Shown: piece by piece, positions 43,735-53,221 of the stretch
Layout: each line of letters starts with the position of its first letter
How positions within the stretch are numbered: the stretch's first letter is position 1
Origin: Thermoflavifilum aggregans
GTDB lineage: Bacteria > Bacteroidota > Bacteroidia > Chitinophagales > Chitinophagaceae
NCBI RefSeq assembly: GCF_002797735.1
Contig: NZ_PGFG01000001.1
Coordinates: forward strand, 186,001 to 250,000
DNA: 64,000 bases
Reading direction: 5' to 3'
Notes under the pieces: generated by a model
Databases searched by the model: none
Told to the model about the DNA's origin: nothing
What the model saw: the letters and a program-made list of their open reading frames with translations, nothing else
Made by a program: the position numbers and the translations under genes

Positions 43735-45156
43735 ATGAAAAAAATCATCCTGTGTGGGCTGTTCCTGGCGGGCATGCAACACCTGTGTGCCCAGCATTTG
43801 TATGGCATACGGGGATCATCTTACGGCGGCAGCCTGAACATGCTTCACAATCCTGCTTCTATTGTCAACACTCCCTTTCCTTGGGATCTTACGCTTTTAG
43901 GTTATCAGCAGTTGCAAAGCACCAATGCTGTTTATTTGCTGAACGGCAGTTTGCTGGGCTGGCCCGATACATTTCACTATCGCTATACCGAAGGGCATTT
44001 CAAGCGATATGCGCTGCTGCAGGGTGATCTGAACCTGTTGAATGCGCGCATTGCATTGGATCGCAAAAGGGCTATAGGTTTTGGTATCAGTGCACATGCC
44101 TACGCATGGGCGCATACCAGTCCGTTTACGGTGGAAGATACGGTGAGCAGCCTGCGCAGTTTTCTGAACATTCAGCAGGAACGTGATTTTAACGGGCGAA
44201 TGGCTTCATCGGGCTGGATTGAACTCCATGCTACCTATGCGCAAACCTGGATTGATAATGCTGTTGCTAGGCTCAATGGTGGCTTCACAATAAAAGTGAT
44301 GCGGGGTATCAGCGGAGCATTTGCCCGCGTAGATGAATTGCAGGTACGCGAACGCACCCTTCCCCAGGGCAATGTATATCAGTTTCCCCAACTCAGCATG
44401 AAATATGGTTATTCTTCCAATTACGATCAGCAGGTGGCTGACAATACCTATGATTTTTTAAATCATTCCCAGGGAAGCATAGCAGTTGACATGGGTGTGG
44501 AATATCTGATCAAAAAGCAAGAACCGGTCAATTATTATGCGCCTGACCCGTATTATGATTACTGGTGGAAAATAGGCATCAGCCTGCTGGACATTGGCCA
44601 TAACCGTTTTCTCTACGGCCAGCAAAGCAGGATGGTAAATCAAGTGCAGAACAATGTTACGGATTCCATAGTGGAACGCAAGCTTACCGGCATCAATTCA
44701 TTGCAGGCATTCAACGATAGCATTCAAAACCTGGTTGTGCAGATCAATAGCCTGAACGGTATGTTTTCCATCAGCAATCCTACCCGGTTGATCATAGATG
44801 TAGATCATCCTTTTCGGGATCATTTTTATTTCAATGCATCTGTTTGTTTGCCTGTTTCTGTGCTGACGCATGGCAGTGCAGGTGAAATCAGGAGCAATGA
44901 ATGGCTGATGTTTACTCCTCGCTGGGAAAAGAAACGATTGAGTGTTTATATGCCTTTGCAATACACGGTGGAACAGCGGTTCTGGATTGGTCTTGCTGTG
45001 CGGGCAGGGCCTTTGCTGATGGGCATTCATCACTTGCCCGGGTTATTTTCATCCAGGCAAATCACCCAAAGCGGTGGATATATAGCCATTACCATTCGGC
45101 CTGATCAGCTCACACCGGCACATCGGGATAAACGCCTGAATTGTCCGGGATTTTAA
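43735..45156 (+). CDS. DUF5723-like outer-membrane protein
   Basis: A 473-residue protein with a signal peptide (MKKIILCGLFLAGMQHLCAQ); the earlier ATG at 43711 is in frame but spoils the signal. The mature part begins GIRGSSYGGSLNMLHNPASI, the NPA-type beginning seen in large Bacteroidota beta-barrel proteins, followed by alternating hydrophobic strands and aromatic girdles. I assign it tentatively to the DUF5723 type. Function unknown. The TIGR02757 gene follows after 10 bases. Confidence 0.7.
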   Translation: MKKIILCGLFLAGMQHLCAQHLYGIRGSSYGGSLNMLHNPASIVNTPFPWDLTLLGYQQLQSTNAVYLLNGSLLGWPDTFHYRYTEGHFKRYALLQGDLNLLNARIALDRKRAIGFGISAHAYAWAHTSPFTVEDTVSSLRSFLNIQQERDFNGRMASSGWIELHATYAQTWIDNAVARLNGGFTIKVMRGISGAFARVDELQVRERTLPQGNVYQFPQLSMKYGYSSNYDQQVADNTYDFLNHSQGSIAVDMGVEYLIKKQEPVNYYAPDPYYDYWWKIGISLLDIGHNRFLYGQQSRMVNQVQNNVTDSIVERKLTGINSLQAFNDSIQNLVVQINSLNGMFSISNPTRLIIDVDHPFRDHFYFNASVCLPVSVLTHGSAGEIRSNEWLMFTPRWEKKRLSVYMPLQYTVEQRFWIGLAVRAGPLLMGIHHLPGLFSSRQITQSGGYIAITIRPDQLTPAHRDKRLNCPGF

Positions 45157-45166
45157 TCATCCGGCT

Positions 45167-45946
45167 ATGAACAGACCGTCGCATGCCATCAAAAAATTTC
45201 TCGATGAAAAATTTGCTTTGTATCATCATCTGGATTTCATTATTCATGATCCGATTTCTGTTCCTCATCGTTTTACCCAATTACAAGACATTGAAATATC
45301 CGGATTTTTCACGGCGCTGATTGCCTGGGGAAGCCGCACCAGCATCATCAACAGTGCCAATCGCCTGATGCAGCTCATGGATGATGCACCTTATGAATTT
45401 ATTACGCAACATCGGCCGGCCGATCTGAAACGTTTTTTATCATTTTCCCATCGTACGTTCCAGCCAACGGATTTGTTGTTTTTTATTTCTTTTTTGCGAG
45501 AATATTATCAGCATTTCATTTCGTTGGAAACAGCCTTTGCAGCCCATCTCAGCCCGGATAACGAAACAGTGGAAGCTGCATTGAATGGTTTTTACCAAAC
45601 CGTGTTTTCTGATGAATATCCCGAGCGAACAAAAAAGCATCTGCCTGCACCTTTTCGCGGTTCTTCTTGCAAACGGCTGAACATGTTTTTACGATGGATG
45701 GTACGACGCGATGATATGGGTATTGATTTCGGCTGCTGGAAGCAGATCAAGCCCCATCAGCTGATATGCCCAATGGATGTGCATGTGGTGAGGGTTGCGC
45801 GTCGGCTGGGCCTGATCGACAGCCAAACGGTAAACTGGAAAACCGCCTGCCTGCTCACCCAAAAATTGCGTACTTTCGATGCAGATGATCCGGTGAAATA
45901 TGATTTTGCATTGTTTGGTCTCGGAGTCATTGAAAAATGGGTATGA
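45167..45946 (+). CDS. TIGR02757 family protein
   Basis: A 259-residue protein of the TIGR02757 (DUF2400) family. Family elements are DIEISGFFTALIAWGSRTSIINSANRLM, CKRLNMFLRWMVRRDDMGIDFGCW and LICPMDVHVVRVARRLGL. The C-terminal half has the helix-hairpin-helix-like motif typical of DNA-glycosylase relatives. The activity is unknown. It lies between the DUF5723-like and DUF6263-like genes. Confidence 0.9.
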   Translation: MNRPSHAIKKFLDEKFALYHHLDFIIHDPISVPHRFTQLQDIEISGFFTALIAWGSRTSIINSANRLMQLMDDAPYEFITQHRPADLKRFLSFSHRTFQPTDLLFFISFLREYYQHFISLETAFAAHLSPDNETVEAALNGFYQTVFSDEYPERTKKHLPAPFRGSSCKRLNMFLRWMVRRDDMGIDFGCWKQIKPHQLICPMDVHVVRVARRLGLIDSQTVNWKTACLLTQKLRTFDADDPVKYDFALFGLGVIEKWV

Positions 45947-45998
45947 TATTCGCTAAGGATGTGTATAAGCTGAATGAAAATAATTTGATATGCTTGCC

Positions 45999-46937
45999 AT
46001 GCAAAAAACATTGGGTTTTGTTTTGCTGATCAGTTATTTGCCAGTTGCCTTATCTGCACAATCGGTACAGCTGCAGTATGTATTTCAGCAAGGTAATGTG
46101 TTTGAGCTTCGTGTACAGGACAGATCCGAAACCTATCTTACTATTCAGGATGAGCATCAGCGTACTTCCACGCAGGGCAATTATACTTTAAAGCTGAAAG
46201 TGGTAAAAACAATGCCTGCAACATCTTCAGCAGTCATTGAAGCGAGGTATGAAAAAATTTTTCTGACAGCTTCATCCCAGGATGTAACCAATACCATTAA
46301 CACAGAAGGCAACGATCAGGATGCATTGAATCTGGTATTCCGCCGTATCACCGAACGGCCGTTTTATTTCACCATTCAAAGCAATGGTACCATTCAAGAC
46401 ATGGAAGGGATTGATAGCCTCATCCATTATGCCATTGGTGCAATTCCGCCAAAAACATCCAAATCCGACCGGCAGGCCATCATCAATTTTGTGCGGGAAC
46501 AATTTGATGCAGCTGCATTTCGTAATCAGTTTATCAGTCTTTTTCCTCGATATGCTGATCATGCTGTGCAGGTAGGTGATGGCTGGACGGACATCGTACA
46601 GCTGTCCGGGCGGTTGGGTGGAAGTCTGACGACAGCCTGGAAATTTGATTATGGGGATAAATTCGGATTGAAAATATCGGCACAAGGAAATATGATAAGC
46701 AATCAATCCGCTGTCATTGATTTGGGTGGTGGTATCATGGGCAATGTAGATGTGCGTGGCAACACACAATCATCCTATCTGATAAGTGCCGAAAACGGCT
46801 GGCCCACGCGCAGTGTGCAACATACCGAAATCAATGGGGAATATGTATATCGTGCAGCTTACAATAAAAAAATAAAACAGGATATTCATATTCCGGTGAA
46901 ATATGTACATGATTTGCAGTATGAATTGATTCACTGA
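45999..46937 (+). CDS. Secreted DUF6263-like hypothetical protein
   Basis: A 312-residue protein with an N-terminal signal peptide (MQKTLGFVLLISYLPVALSAQ). The start is the second in-frame ATG; a first lies 9 bases upstream. The mature part has features of DUF6263-like secreted proteins of Bacteroidota: QYVFQQGNVFELRVQ, a repeated YTLKLKV strand pattern, PFYFTIQSNGTIQDM and DGWTDIV. The function is unknown. The terminator hairpin at 47057-47086 lies downstream. Confidence 0.6.
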   Translation: MQKTLGFVLLISYLPVALSAQSVQLQYVFQQGNVFELRVQDRSETYLTIQDEHQRTSTQGNYTLKLKVVKTMPATSSAVIEARYEKIFLTASSQDVTNTINTEGNDQDALNLVFRRITERPFYFTIQSNGTIQDMEGIDSLIHYAIGAIPPKTSKSDRQAIINFVREQFDAAAFRNQFISLFPRYADHAVQVGDGWTDIVQLSGRLGGSLTTAWKFDYGDKFGLKISAQGNMISNQSAVIDLGGGIMGNVDVRGNTQSSYLISAENGWPTRSVQHTEINGEYVYRAAYNKKIKQDIHIPVKYVHDLQYELIH

Positions 46938-47056
46938 TGCTTTGTTTGCTGCAAGCTTTTACATATGCTTATGCTTGCGGTAGCCGTCACATGAATGATG
47001 CACAGATGCGATGTGGATGATGTTGATTTTAAAAGATACTTCAGCTTTCATACATC

Positions 47057-47086
47057 AAAACAGGCAACCGTATGGTTGCCTGTTTT
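47057..47086. terminator. Bidirectional terminator between the DUF6263-like and adaptor genes
   Basis: AAAACAGGCAACC (47057-47069) pairs with GGTTGCCTGTTTT (47074-47086) with a 4-base loop; both arms end in A/T tracts. It separates the convergent genes. Confidence 0.88.
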
Positions 47087-47118
47087 ATTCGATAGCAGCT
47101 CTCTGTTATTTGAATATG

Positions 47119-48483
47119 TTATTTGGGAGCCGTAGTTGTCACTTCAAAAAGTTGCTGATGAGGTACCACTTTAACCTTTGTACTATCGTTCAATGTTTTG
47201 GAAACAGCATTGTAGGGAGCGGAAACCACCACATCACCGGCATTTAATCCGGATTCAATCTGAATATAATTATCATCCTGAATACCTGTTTTCACGGGCA
47301 CCATACGCACCAGATTCTGGCCAGTAAGTTTGAACACCACTTCCTGCTGATCTGTGCTGTTGGTGAGTGTAGCATTATTCTGATTTTTCTTTGAGGATAT
47401 GTTGCGCAATGCTACGGCATTGATAGGAACTGCCAGTACGTGATGACGTGTTTCAGTCTGTATGTTTACGCTGGCACTCATACCTGGCCGCAGGGGAAAG
47501 AAACGCGGTCTTTTGGGATCAAACAAATCGGCATAGCTGCTGCGCAGGATGCGGATATGCACGGTATAGTTGGCCACCTGATCGGCGGATGATGAAAGGG
47601 TTGCTGCTGTGGATGTTTGCTGAGCTACAGCTTGGCTTGAGGGAGCTACCTGAGTAACGTAGCCCTTAAATTTGCGATCATTGTAGGCATCCACTTCAAT
47701 AATAGCTGTATCTCCCAGTTGTACCTTGGGGATGTCATTTTCGCCCACATCCACTCGTACTTCCATGACATTCATATCAGCAATGCGCATGATTTCTGTA
47801 CCAGCCATTTGAGCGGTACCCACCACGCGTTCGCCTTTTTTTACATCGAGCACGGAAACAATACCATCCATGGGAGCCGTGATGGTTGTTCTGCGTAGGT
47901 TGTCCTGAGCCTGCGATAAGTTGGCCTTGGCCGATTGAACGGCATACTCGGCACTTCTGACTTGTTGTTGTGCGGCTTCATAGTTGGCCAAAGCTGAATA
48001 ATAAGCACTTTCAGCTTGTTCAAATTCACTCTGTGCGATCACTTTTTGCTGTAATAGTTGCTTGTCGCGTTCGTAGGTATATTTGGCCTGATCTAGCTGA
48101 GCCTTGTAGGAGCCCAAAGCGGCCTTTGCATTGGCATACTGAGCTTCTGCTTGTTTTAATATGGCCTGTTGTTGCTGCACAATGGAGCTGTAAATATCGG
48201 CATACACACGCGCCACTACCTGCCCCCTGTGCACGGAATCACCTTCCTGAACAGGTAAATCCACAATTTCACCGGATACATCCGAACTTACCCGTACTTC
48301 TGTTTCCGGATAAATTTTTCCGCTGGCGGTGACAACCTGTGTGATGTCGCGATAAGTAGCTGTATCTACCGCAACTTTCACTGCATCGCTGCCACCAATC
48401 ACACCTTTTGATTTCAGCACAAGCAATACAATCACCCCTACAACCAGCAATCCGATAATCGTGTATAGGCTTCTTTTTTTCAT
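47119..48483 (-). CDS. Efflux periplasmic adaptor subunit (HlyD/MacA family)
   Basis: A 454-residue membrane-fusion protein. One N-terminal transmembrane segment (LYTIIGLLVVGVIVLLVL) is followed by a lipoyl/barrel half, the long coiled-coil hairpin (residues about 95-195 with Gln/Ala-rich heptads, LQQKVIAQSEFEQAESAYYSAL) and a beta-barrel domain (TAPMDGIVSVLDVKKGE, ITTPGMS-like FPLRPGMSASVNI). It links an inner-membrane pump to a TolC channel. The TolC gene lies 35 bases upstream, but no ABC or RND pump gene follows; the transcript ends at the terminator at 47057-47086. The pump must be encoded elsewhere. Confidence 0.9.
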   Translation of the reverse strand: MKKRSLYTIIGLLVVGVIVLLVLKSKGVIGGSDAVKVAVDTATYRDITQVVTASGKIYPETEVRVSSDVSGEIVDLPVQEGDSVHRGQVVARVYADIYSSIVQQQQAILKQAEAQYANAKAALGSYKAQLDQAKYTYERDKQLLQQKVIAQSEFEQAESAYYSALANYEAAQQQVRSAEYAVQSAKANLSQAQDNLRRTTITAPMDGIVSVLDVKKGERVVGTAQMAGTEIMRIADMNVMEVRVDVGENDIPKVQLGDTAIIEVDAYNDRKFKGYVTQVAPSSQAVAQQTSTAATLSSSADQVANYTVHIRILRSSYADLFDPKRPRFFPLRPGMSASVNIQTETRHHVLAVPINAVALRNISSKKNQNNATLTNSTDQQEVVFKLTGQNLVRMVPVKTGIQDDNYIQIESGLNAGDVVVSAPYNAVSKTLNDSTKVKVVPHQQLFEVTTTAPK

Positions 48484-48518
48484 ATTCTCAGAGTTGTGTT
48501 TGTTTCGGTGAAATGAAA

Positions 48519-49964
48519 TTAAAATTGTACACGCAATGTCTGATAAAATTCCAGCACTTTTACCTTGAAGATGTAATTGTATTTTGCAGTAAGCATATTA
48601 ATCGTGGCTTTGAATAAATTATTCTGACTGGTTAAATAATCTACAGGACTTAATAATCCCAGGTCATAACGTTGGGTAGCATAATCATAGGCTATGCGCG
48701 CAGCTTCCAGCGCCCGTATGGTTGCCCGATATTGTTCTCTGGCTCCTTTGGCATCTGCATAGGCCTGAAAAATATTCTGTCTTAATGTGATTTTGTTTTG
48801 CTCTGCCGTAAGTTGTTGATTTAACAAATTCAGTTGTGCTCGTTTTACATTCGTACGAGCAGTATATCCGTTAAAGATGGGAATATTCACCCCGATGCCG
48901 ATTGATTGATTGAAATTATTGTTGAGCTGGCTGCCCAGCGGACTTTTGTAAGATCGATATATCGGTTCTGTTTGCGGTAAAGAATTCACTTTGTAATCAA
49001 CACCGTTGATATTGACAGTGCCGATCTGAACGGGCGGTACCATGATTGTATCAACGTGATATTGCGAGAACGTGCTGGCATAATTGGTACCCAGGCTACC
49101 GGATAAATAAATGGTAGGATAAAGAGCGCCCTTTGCTGCTGCCAGTTGTTTTTTATCGGCCAGCAAAGTAAGCGAATCGGCCAGGACCTGAGGTTGTATG
49201 CCAACGGCTTGTTCATAAATCTGCTCAGGCGTGATAGCATCCAGATTCATCACTGGAATAGCATCTACATTCATTTGCGTATCAACTGCAAAAGGTGCAT
49301 CGGAAGGCAGGTTCAGAATAGCCTTCATTTGCAGGATGGCTAAAGTGAGGTTATTTTCGGCCGTGATAAGTGAAGCCGTATCAGATGCTACCTGCGCCTG
49401 CATATCGGCCAGATTGCTTTCCGGCAATGCGCCGGCAATTACCTGTTTGCGCGTATTTTCCAGCTGAGCAAGCGATAAATTCAACTGTTGCTGGGTAGCT
49501 TTTAGTTGCTCCGTGTTTAGCAGAATCTGCAGATAAGCCGTGGCAACATTCAATGCCACATCATTTTCCATTTTTCTTTCCAGCTGCTCGCTTGCAGCCA
49601 ATGTATATTTGTTGGCCTGAATGGTATGTGTTTTCTGCAAACCACTGAATAAATTCAAACTCATATTCACACTACCACCCAGGTAATACAATTGATTGTT
49701 GACAAACTGATTGGTGGTGGGATCAATAGAACGACCGAAGTTAAATCCATTGTTGATTCCGGCACTCAGATTGGGCAATCGGGAAAGGCGGCTCTGCTGG
49801 AGAATGAGCTCATTCAAACGTTTTTGAATATCTGCCTGTTTGATTTGAATATTATGCTCAAGGGCATAGTCAACACATCGCTGCAATGACCAGGTTTCCT
49901 GCGCAAACAGAGCAGGAGCATACATAAGCAAAACCATCAGGCATCCTGTGAATATATATCGCAT
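48519..49964 (-). CDS. TolC family outer-membrane efflux protein
   Basis: A 481-residue outer-membrane channel. The start is placed at ATG 49964 (MRYIFTGCLMVLLMYAPALFAQ), a normal signal peptide; the frame reaches further upstream, but the promoter at 49992-49999 lies inside that stretch. The mature protein has the two repeats of the TolC fold, beginning WSLQRCVDYALEHNIQIKQA and ending with TQRYDLGLLSPVDYLTSQNNLFKA. It precedes the adaptor gene and acts with it in export. Confidence 0.92.
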   Translation of the reverse strand: MRYIFTGCLMVLLMYAPALFAQETWSLQRCVDYALEHNIQIKQADIQKRLNELILQQSRLSRLPNLSAGINNGFNFGRSIDPTTNQFVNNQLYYLGGSVNMSLNLFSGLQKTHTIQANKYTLAASEQLERKMENDVALNVATAYLQILLNTEQLKATQQQLNLSLAQLENTRKQVIAGALPESNLADMQAQVASDTASLITAENNLTLAILQMKAILNLPSDAPFAVDTQMNVDAIPVMNLDAITPEQIYEQAVGIQPQVLADSLTLLADKKQLAAAKGALYPTIYLSGSLGTNYASTFSQYHVDTIMVPPVQIGTVNINGVDYKVNSLPQTEPIYRSYKSPLGSQLNNNFNQSIGIGVNIPIFNGYTARTNVKRAQLNLLNQQLTAEQNKITLRQNIFQAYADAKGAREQYRATIRALEAARIAYDYATQRYDLGLLSPVDYLTSQNNLFKATINMLTAKYNYIFKVKVLEFYQTLRVQF

Positions 49965-49991
49965 AGCAGATACAGATGAAGGCATTTTTAG

Positions 49992-49999
49992 CAAATATA
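49992..49999 (-). promoter_or_regulatory. Candidate -7 element for the TolC/adaptor pair
   Basis: Leftward TATATTTG matches TAnnTTTG and lies 27 bases before the chosen ATG. It forms a divergent pair with the nadB promoter about 100 bases away. Confidence 0.5.
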
Positions 50000-50099
50000 T
50001 CATACCCTTTCAGGAATGAAATTTAAATTTGGGATAAACGGGCTTTTTTCTTCAGGAATGGCAATTTTATCCCATTTCATTTAAGAAGGCATTGTCCTG

Positions 50100-50107
50100 T
50101 AACTTTG
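50100..50107 (+). promoter_or_regulatory. Candidate -7 element for nadB
   Basis: TAACTTTG matches TAnnTTTG and lies 18 bases before ATG 50126. It overlaps the alternative in-frame TTG at 50105, which rules out that start. Confidence 0.55.
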
Positions 50108-50125
50108 AGCCAATTTTCCTACATC

Positions 50126-51721
50126 ATGTATACCGATTTTCTGGTTATTGGCTCTGGCATTGCAGGACTGACCTATGCGCTTAAAGTAGCCAGACATTTT
50201 CCGCAGAGGCTGGTTACGGTGCTTACCAAAACCCGGGAAGATGAAACCAATACCAAATACGCCCAGGGTGGAGTGGCCGTGGTGAATGATCTGGAACATG
50301 ATAGTTTCGAACGCCATATTGAAGATACGCTGATTGCGGGCGACGGGCTATGCAACGAAGAAATCGTGAAGATGGTCGTTCGAGAAGGGCCCGAAAGGGT
50401 GAGTGAAATTATGGCATGGGGTGCCCGTTTTGACCGGGATGCATTGGGTGAATTTTCCCGCGGTCGTGAGGGCGGCCATTCCCGCCATCGGGTGTTGCAT
50501 CATAAAGACAGCACGGGAAGGGAAATGGAAAGAGCCTTGCTCGAAGCCGTGCACCAACAGCCCAATATCCGGGTGCTCACCCATTGCTTTGTCGTAGACC
50601 TGATTACCCAGCATCACCTGGGATATCTGGTTACAAAATCTACACCCGATATTACCTGCTTTGGGGTATATGTGCTTAACCTTCATACCCAGCAAATTGA
50701 AAAACTACTGGCGCCCATCACCCTGCTGGCTACCGGCGGCTGCGGAAGGGTTTATCGCACCACCACCAATCCGTCCATTGCCACGGGCGACGGCGTGGCC
50801 ATGGTATATCGTGCCAAGGGACGCATTGAAAACATGGAATTCATCCAGTTTCATCCCACAGCTCTTTATCAACCCGGCACAGGTTCCACTTTTTTAATCT
50901 CAGAAGCTGTAAGAGGCGAAGGTGCCATATTGCGGAATCACGCCGGCGAAGCTTTTATGGAACGTTATGATCCACGAAAAGAACTCGCTCCCCGCGATAT
51001 TGTAGCCCGTGCTATTGACAATGAAATGAAGCGCACAGGTACTGAATATGTGTACCTGGATTGCACCACTATTTCCGAAGATCGCTTCCGTAGCCATTTT
51101 CCGAATATCTATGAAAAATGCCGGCAATTAAATATCGATGTTCGGCAAGACTGGATTCCTGTAGCACCCGCCGCTCATTACAGCTGTGGCGGCATAAAGA
51201 CCGATGCCTGGGGCCGTACCTCCATCCGCCGCCTTTATGCATGTGGTGAATGTGCATCTACCGGCCTACACGGAGCCAACCGGCTGGCATCTAATTCTCT
51301 GCTTGAAGCTATGGTATTTGCCCATCGCTGTTATCTGGATAGCGTGGAACTTATCCAGCAGCCCTTTCATCTGCCCGATGTGCCCGATTGGGATGCTGCC
51401 GGCACCACCGCACCCAAAGAAATGATTTTGATTACCCAAAGCCTGAAAGAACTGCAACAGGTCATGAGCGACTATGTGGGTATTGTGCGCTCCAATACAA
51501 GATTGCAACGGGCTATGAGAAGGCTCGATCTGCTTTTCGAAGAAACGGAAGAATTGTATGAGTCCACAGTTCTGTCTCCCCAGTTATGTGAATTGCGAAA
51601 TATGATTACGGTGGGCTACTTAATTGTGAAATGCGCTATGTTCCGGAAAGAAAGCCGGGGCCTGCATTTCAATACTGATTATCCCGAGAAAAGCCACATC
51701 ATACAAAATATTGTTCTGTAA
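50126..51721 (+). CDS. nadB: L-aspartate oxidase
   Basis: NadB oxidises aspartate to iminoaspartate, the substrate of NadA, with FAD. The 531-residue protein has the FAD motif FLVIGSGIAGLTYALK at the N-terminus, YAQGGVAVV, GREGGHSRHRVLHHKDSTGREME (substrate region) and ATGGCGRVYRTTTNP. HPTAL follows the conserved FIQF. The C-terminal helical domain matches the succinate-dehydrogenase/aspartate-oxidase family. The start is set at ATG 50126 because the upstream TTG overlaps the promoter. The acyltransferase gene follows after 12 bases. Confidence 0.95.
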   Translation: MYTDFLVIGSGIAGLTYALKVARHFPQRLVTVLTKTREDETNTKYAQGGVAVVNDLEHDSFERHIEDTLIAGDGLCNEEIVKMVVREGPERVSEIMAWGARFDRDALGEFSRGREGGHSRHRVLHHKDSTGREMERALLEAVHQQPNIRVLTHCFVVDLITQHHLGYLVTKSTPDITCFGVYVLNLHTQQIEKLLAPITLLATGGCGRVYRTTTNPSIATGDGVAMVYRAKGRIENMEFIQFHPTALYQPGTGSTFLISEAVRGEGAILRNHAGEAFMERYDPRKELAPRDIVARAIDNEMKRTGTEYVYLDCTTISEDRFRSHFPNIYEKCRQLNIDVRQDWIPVAPAAHYSCGGIKTDAWGRTSIRRLYACGECASTGLHGANRLASNSLLEAMVFAHRCYLDSVELIQQPFHLPDVPDWDAAGTTAPKEMILITQSLKELQQVMSDYVGIVRSNTRLQRAMRRLDLLFEETEELYESTVLSPQLCELRNMITVGYLIVKCAMFRKESRGLHFNTDYPEKSHIIQNIVL

Positions 51722-51733
51722 AGCATTTCTGGC

Positions 51734-52621
51734 ATGTATTATTTGTTGTTTGCAGTTTGTTATCTCATTTCCCTGCTTCCTTTCCCGGTTCTGTATGTTC
51801 TTTCGGATGTGTTCTATGGGTGCGTTTATTACATCATCGGATATCGGAAAAACCTCGTACGACAGCATCTGGCTCAGGCTTTTCCCGAATCAGGTTCTGT
51901 GGAATTGCGAAAAATGGAAAAAGCATTTTATCATGACTTATGCGATATGGTGGTGGAAACCATCAAAATGATGACCATTTCCCCGCAAACCCTGCAACGA
52001 AGATTTCAATGTGATTTAAGCCTATTGCACCGGCTGGCGGCAGAAGGCAAAAGCTGCCAGATTCAACTGGGGCATCGGTTTAACTGGGAATGGGCGAATC
52101 TTTATTTCAAACTCGGCACAAGCGTTCCTTTTCTGGTGGTATATATGCCTATCAGCAATCTTCACGTGGAAAGGCTGATGAATTACATTCGCCGGCGGTT
52201 TGGCACGGTGCTGATTCCGGCCGATCGGGTGTTGGAAGCCATGAAACCCTGGCAATCCCAACCGCATATTACTATTTTGGTGGCCGATCAAAATCCTTCC
52301 AGTGCCCGGAGATGCTATTGGGAAAATTTTCTGAACCGGCCAACGGCTTTTTACAAAGGGCCTGAACTTATTGCGCGTCGCTTTGGAGAAGTGGTGATAT
52401 TTGGAGATATTCAGAAAATCAGAAGGGGATATTACCACGCCATCATTCGGGAAGTATTTCCCGAGCCCGCACACACGGCAGAAGGGCAAATCAGCCACGC
52501 CTTCAGCCAGTTTCTGGAACAAAAAATCCATGAACAACCTCATAATTGGCTATGGAGCCACAGACGATGGAAACACCAGCCTCCGCCGGGTTGGGCGGGT
52601 ACCGAAAAAAAATTCAATTAA
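51734..52621 (+). CDS. Lysophospholipid/lipid A acyltransferase (LpxL/HtrB family)
   Basis: A 295-residue inner-membrane acyltransferase that adds secondary acyl chains to lipid A or a similar lipid. A hydrophobic N-terminal anchor (YYLLFAVCYLISLLPFPVLYVLS) is followed by the HX4E catalytic motif at GHRFNWEW and further LpxL features (FLVVYMPISNLHVERLMNYIRRRFG, ITILVADQNPS with RGYY after). Length is as expected. It lies directly downstream of nadB, with tag next after a few bases, which may simply be a housekeeping cluster. Confidence 0.88.
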   Translation: MYYLLFAVCYLISLLPFPVLYVLSDVFYGCVYYIIGYRKNLVRQHLAQAFPESGSVELRKMEKAFYHDLCDMVVETIKMMTISPQTLQRRFQCDLSLLHRLAAEGKSCQIQLGHRFNWEWANLYFKLGTSVPFLVVYMPISNLHVERLMNYIRRRFGTVLIPADRVLEAMKPWQSQPHITILVADQNPSSARRCYWENFLNRPTAFYKGPELIARRFGEVVIFGDIQKIRRGYYHAIIREVFPEPAHTAEGQISHAFSQFLEQKIHEQPHNWLWSHRRWKHQPPPGWAGTEKKFN

Positions 52622-52645
52622 CTTGTGGATGAAAAACTCTGCTGC

Positions 52646-53221
52646 ATGAATCGATGCGCCTGGCCGGCTGCAGATCCACTCATGATTCAGTATCATGATA
52701 CCGAATGGGGAGTGCCTCTGCACGACGACCGTAAATTATTTGAATTTCTGGTGCTGGATGCCTTTCAGGCAGGTCTGAGCTGGAGAACCATCCTATACAA
52801 AAGAGAACATTTTCGCAAGGCTTTTGATGCATTCGATCCGGAACGTATTGCCCGATACAATACCCTAAAGATTCAGCAACTGATGCACAACGCGGATATC
52901 ATCCGCAACAGAATGAAGATTGAAGCAACGGTAGAAAATGCGCGTCGGTTTCTGGAAATCCGCTCTCGGTACGGAAGTTTTGATCGATTCATCTGGCAGT
53001 TTACCGATTACCGGACCATGCATCATCACCTCCAACCTGGCCAACCGGCGCCGGCCACATCGCCTGAATCGGATGCTATGAGCAAGGCCCTGCGGGCAGC
53101 AGGATTCAAATTTGTGGGATCTACGATTTGTTATGCATTCATGCAGGCCGCGGGGATGATCAATGATCATGTGGTGACCTGTTTCCGGTACAGCACTTTG
53201 AAAGGAAATACATCAGTTTAA
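52646..53221 (+). CDS. tag: DNA-3-methyladenine glycosylase I
   Basis: Tag removes 3-methyladenine from DNA in base-excision repair. The 191-residue protein begins MNRCAWPAADPLMIQYHDTEWGVPLHDDR, the Tag signature with the zinc-binding Cys; the frame extends to a GTG seven codons earlier, but the conserved N-terminus fits ATG 52646. Further elements are FEFLVLDAFQAGLSWRTIL and the C-terminal ICYAFMQAAGMINDHVVTCFR with the zinc-binding histidine and cysteine. It converges on the CstB-like gene, overlapping by 9 bases. Confidence 0.94.
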   Translation: MNRCAWPAADPLMIQYHDTEWGVPLHDDRKLFEFLVLDAFQAGLSWRTILYKREHFRKAFDAFDPERIARYNTLKIQQLMHNADIIRNRMKIEATVENARRFLEIRSRYGSFDRFIWQFTDYRTMHHHLQPGQPAPATSPESDAMSKALRAAGFKFVGSTICYAFMQAAGMINDHVVTCFRYSTLKGNTSV

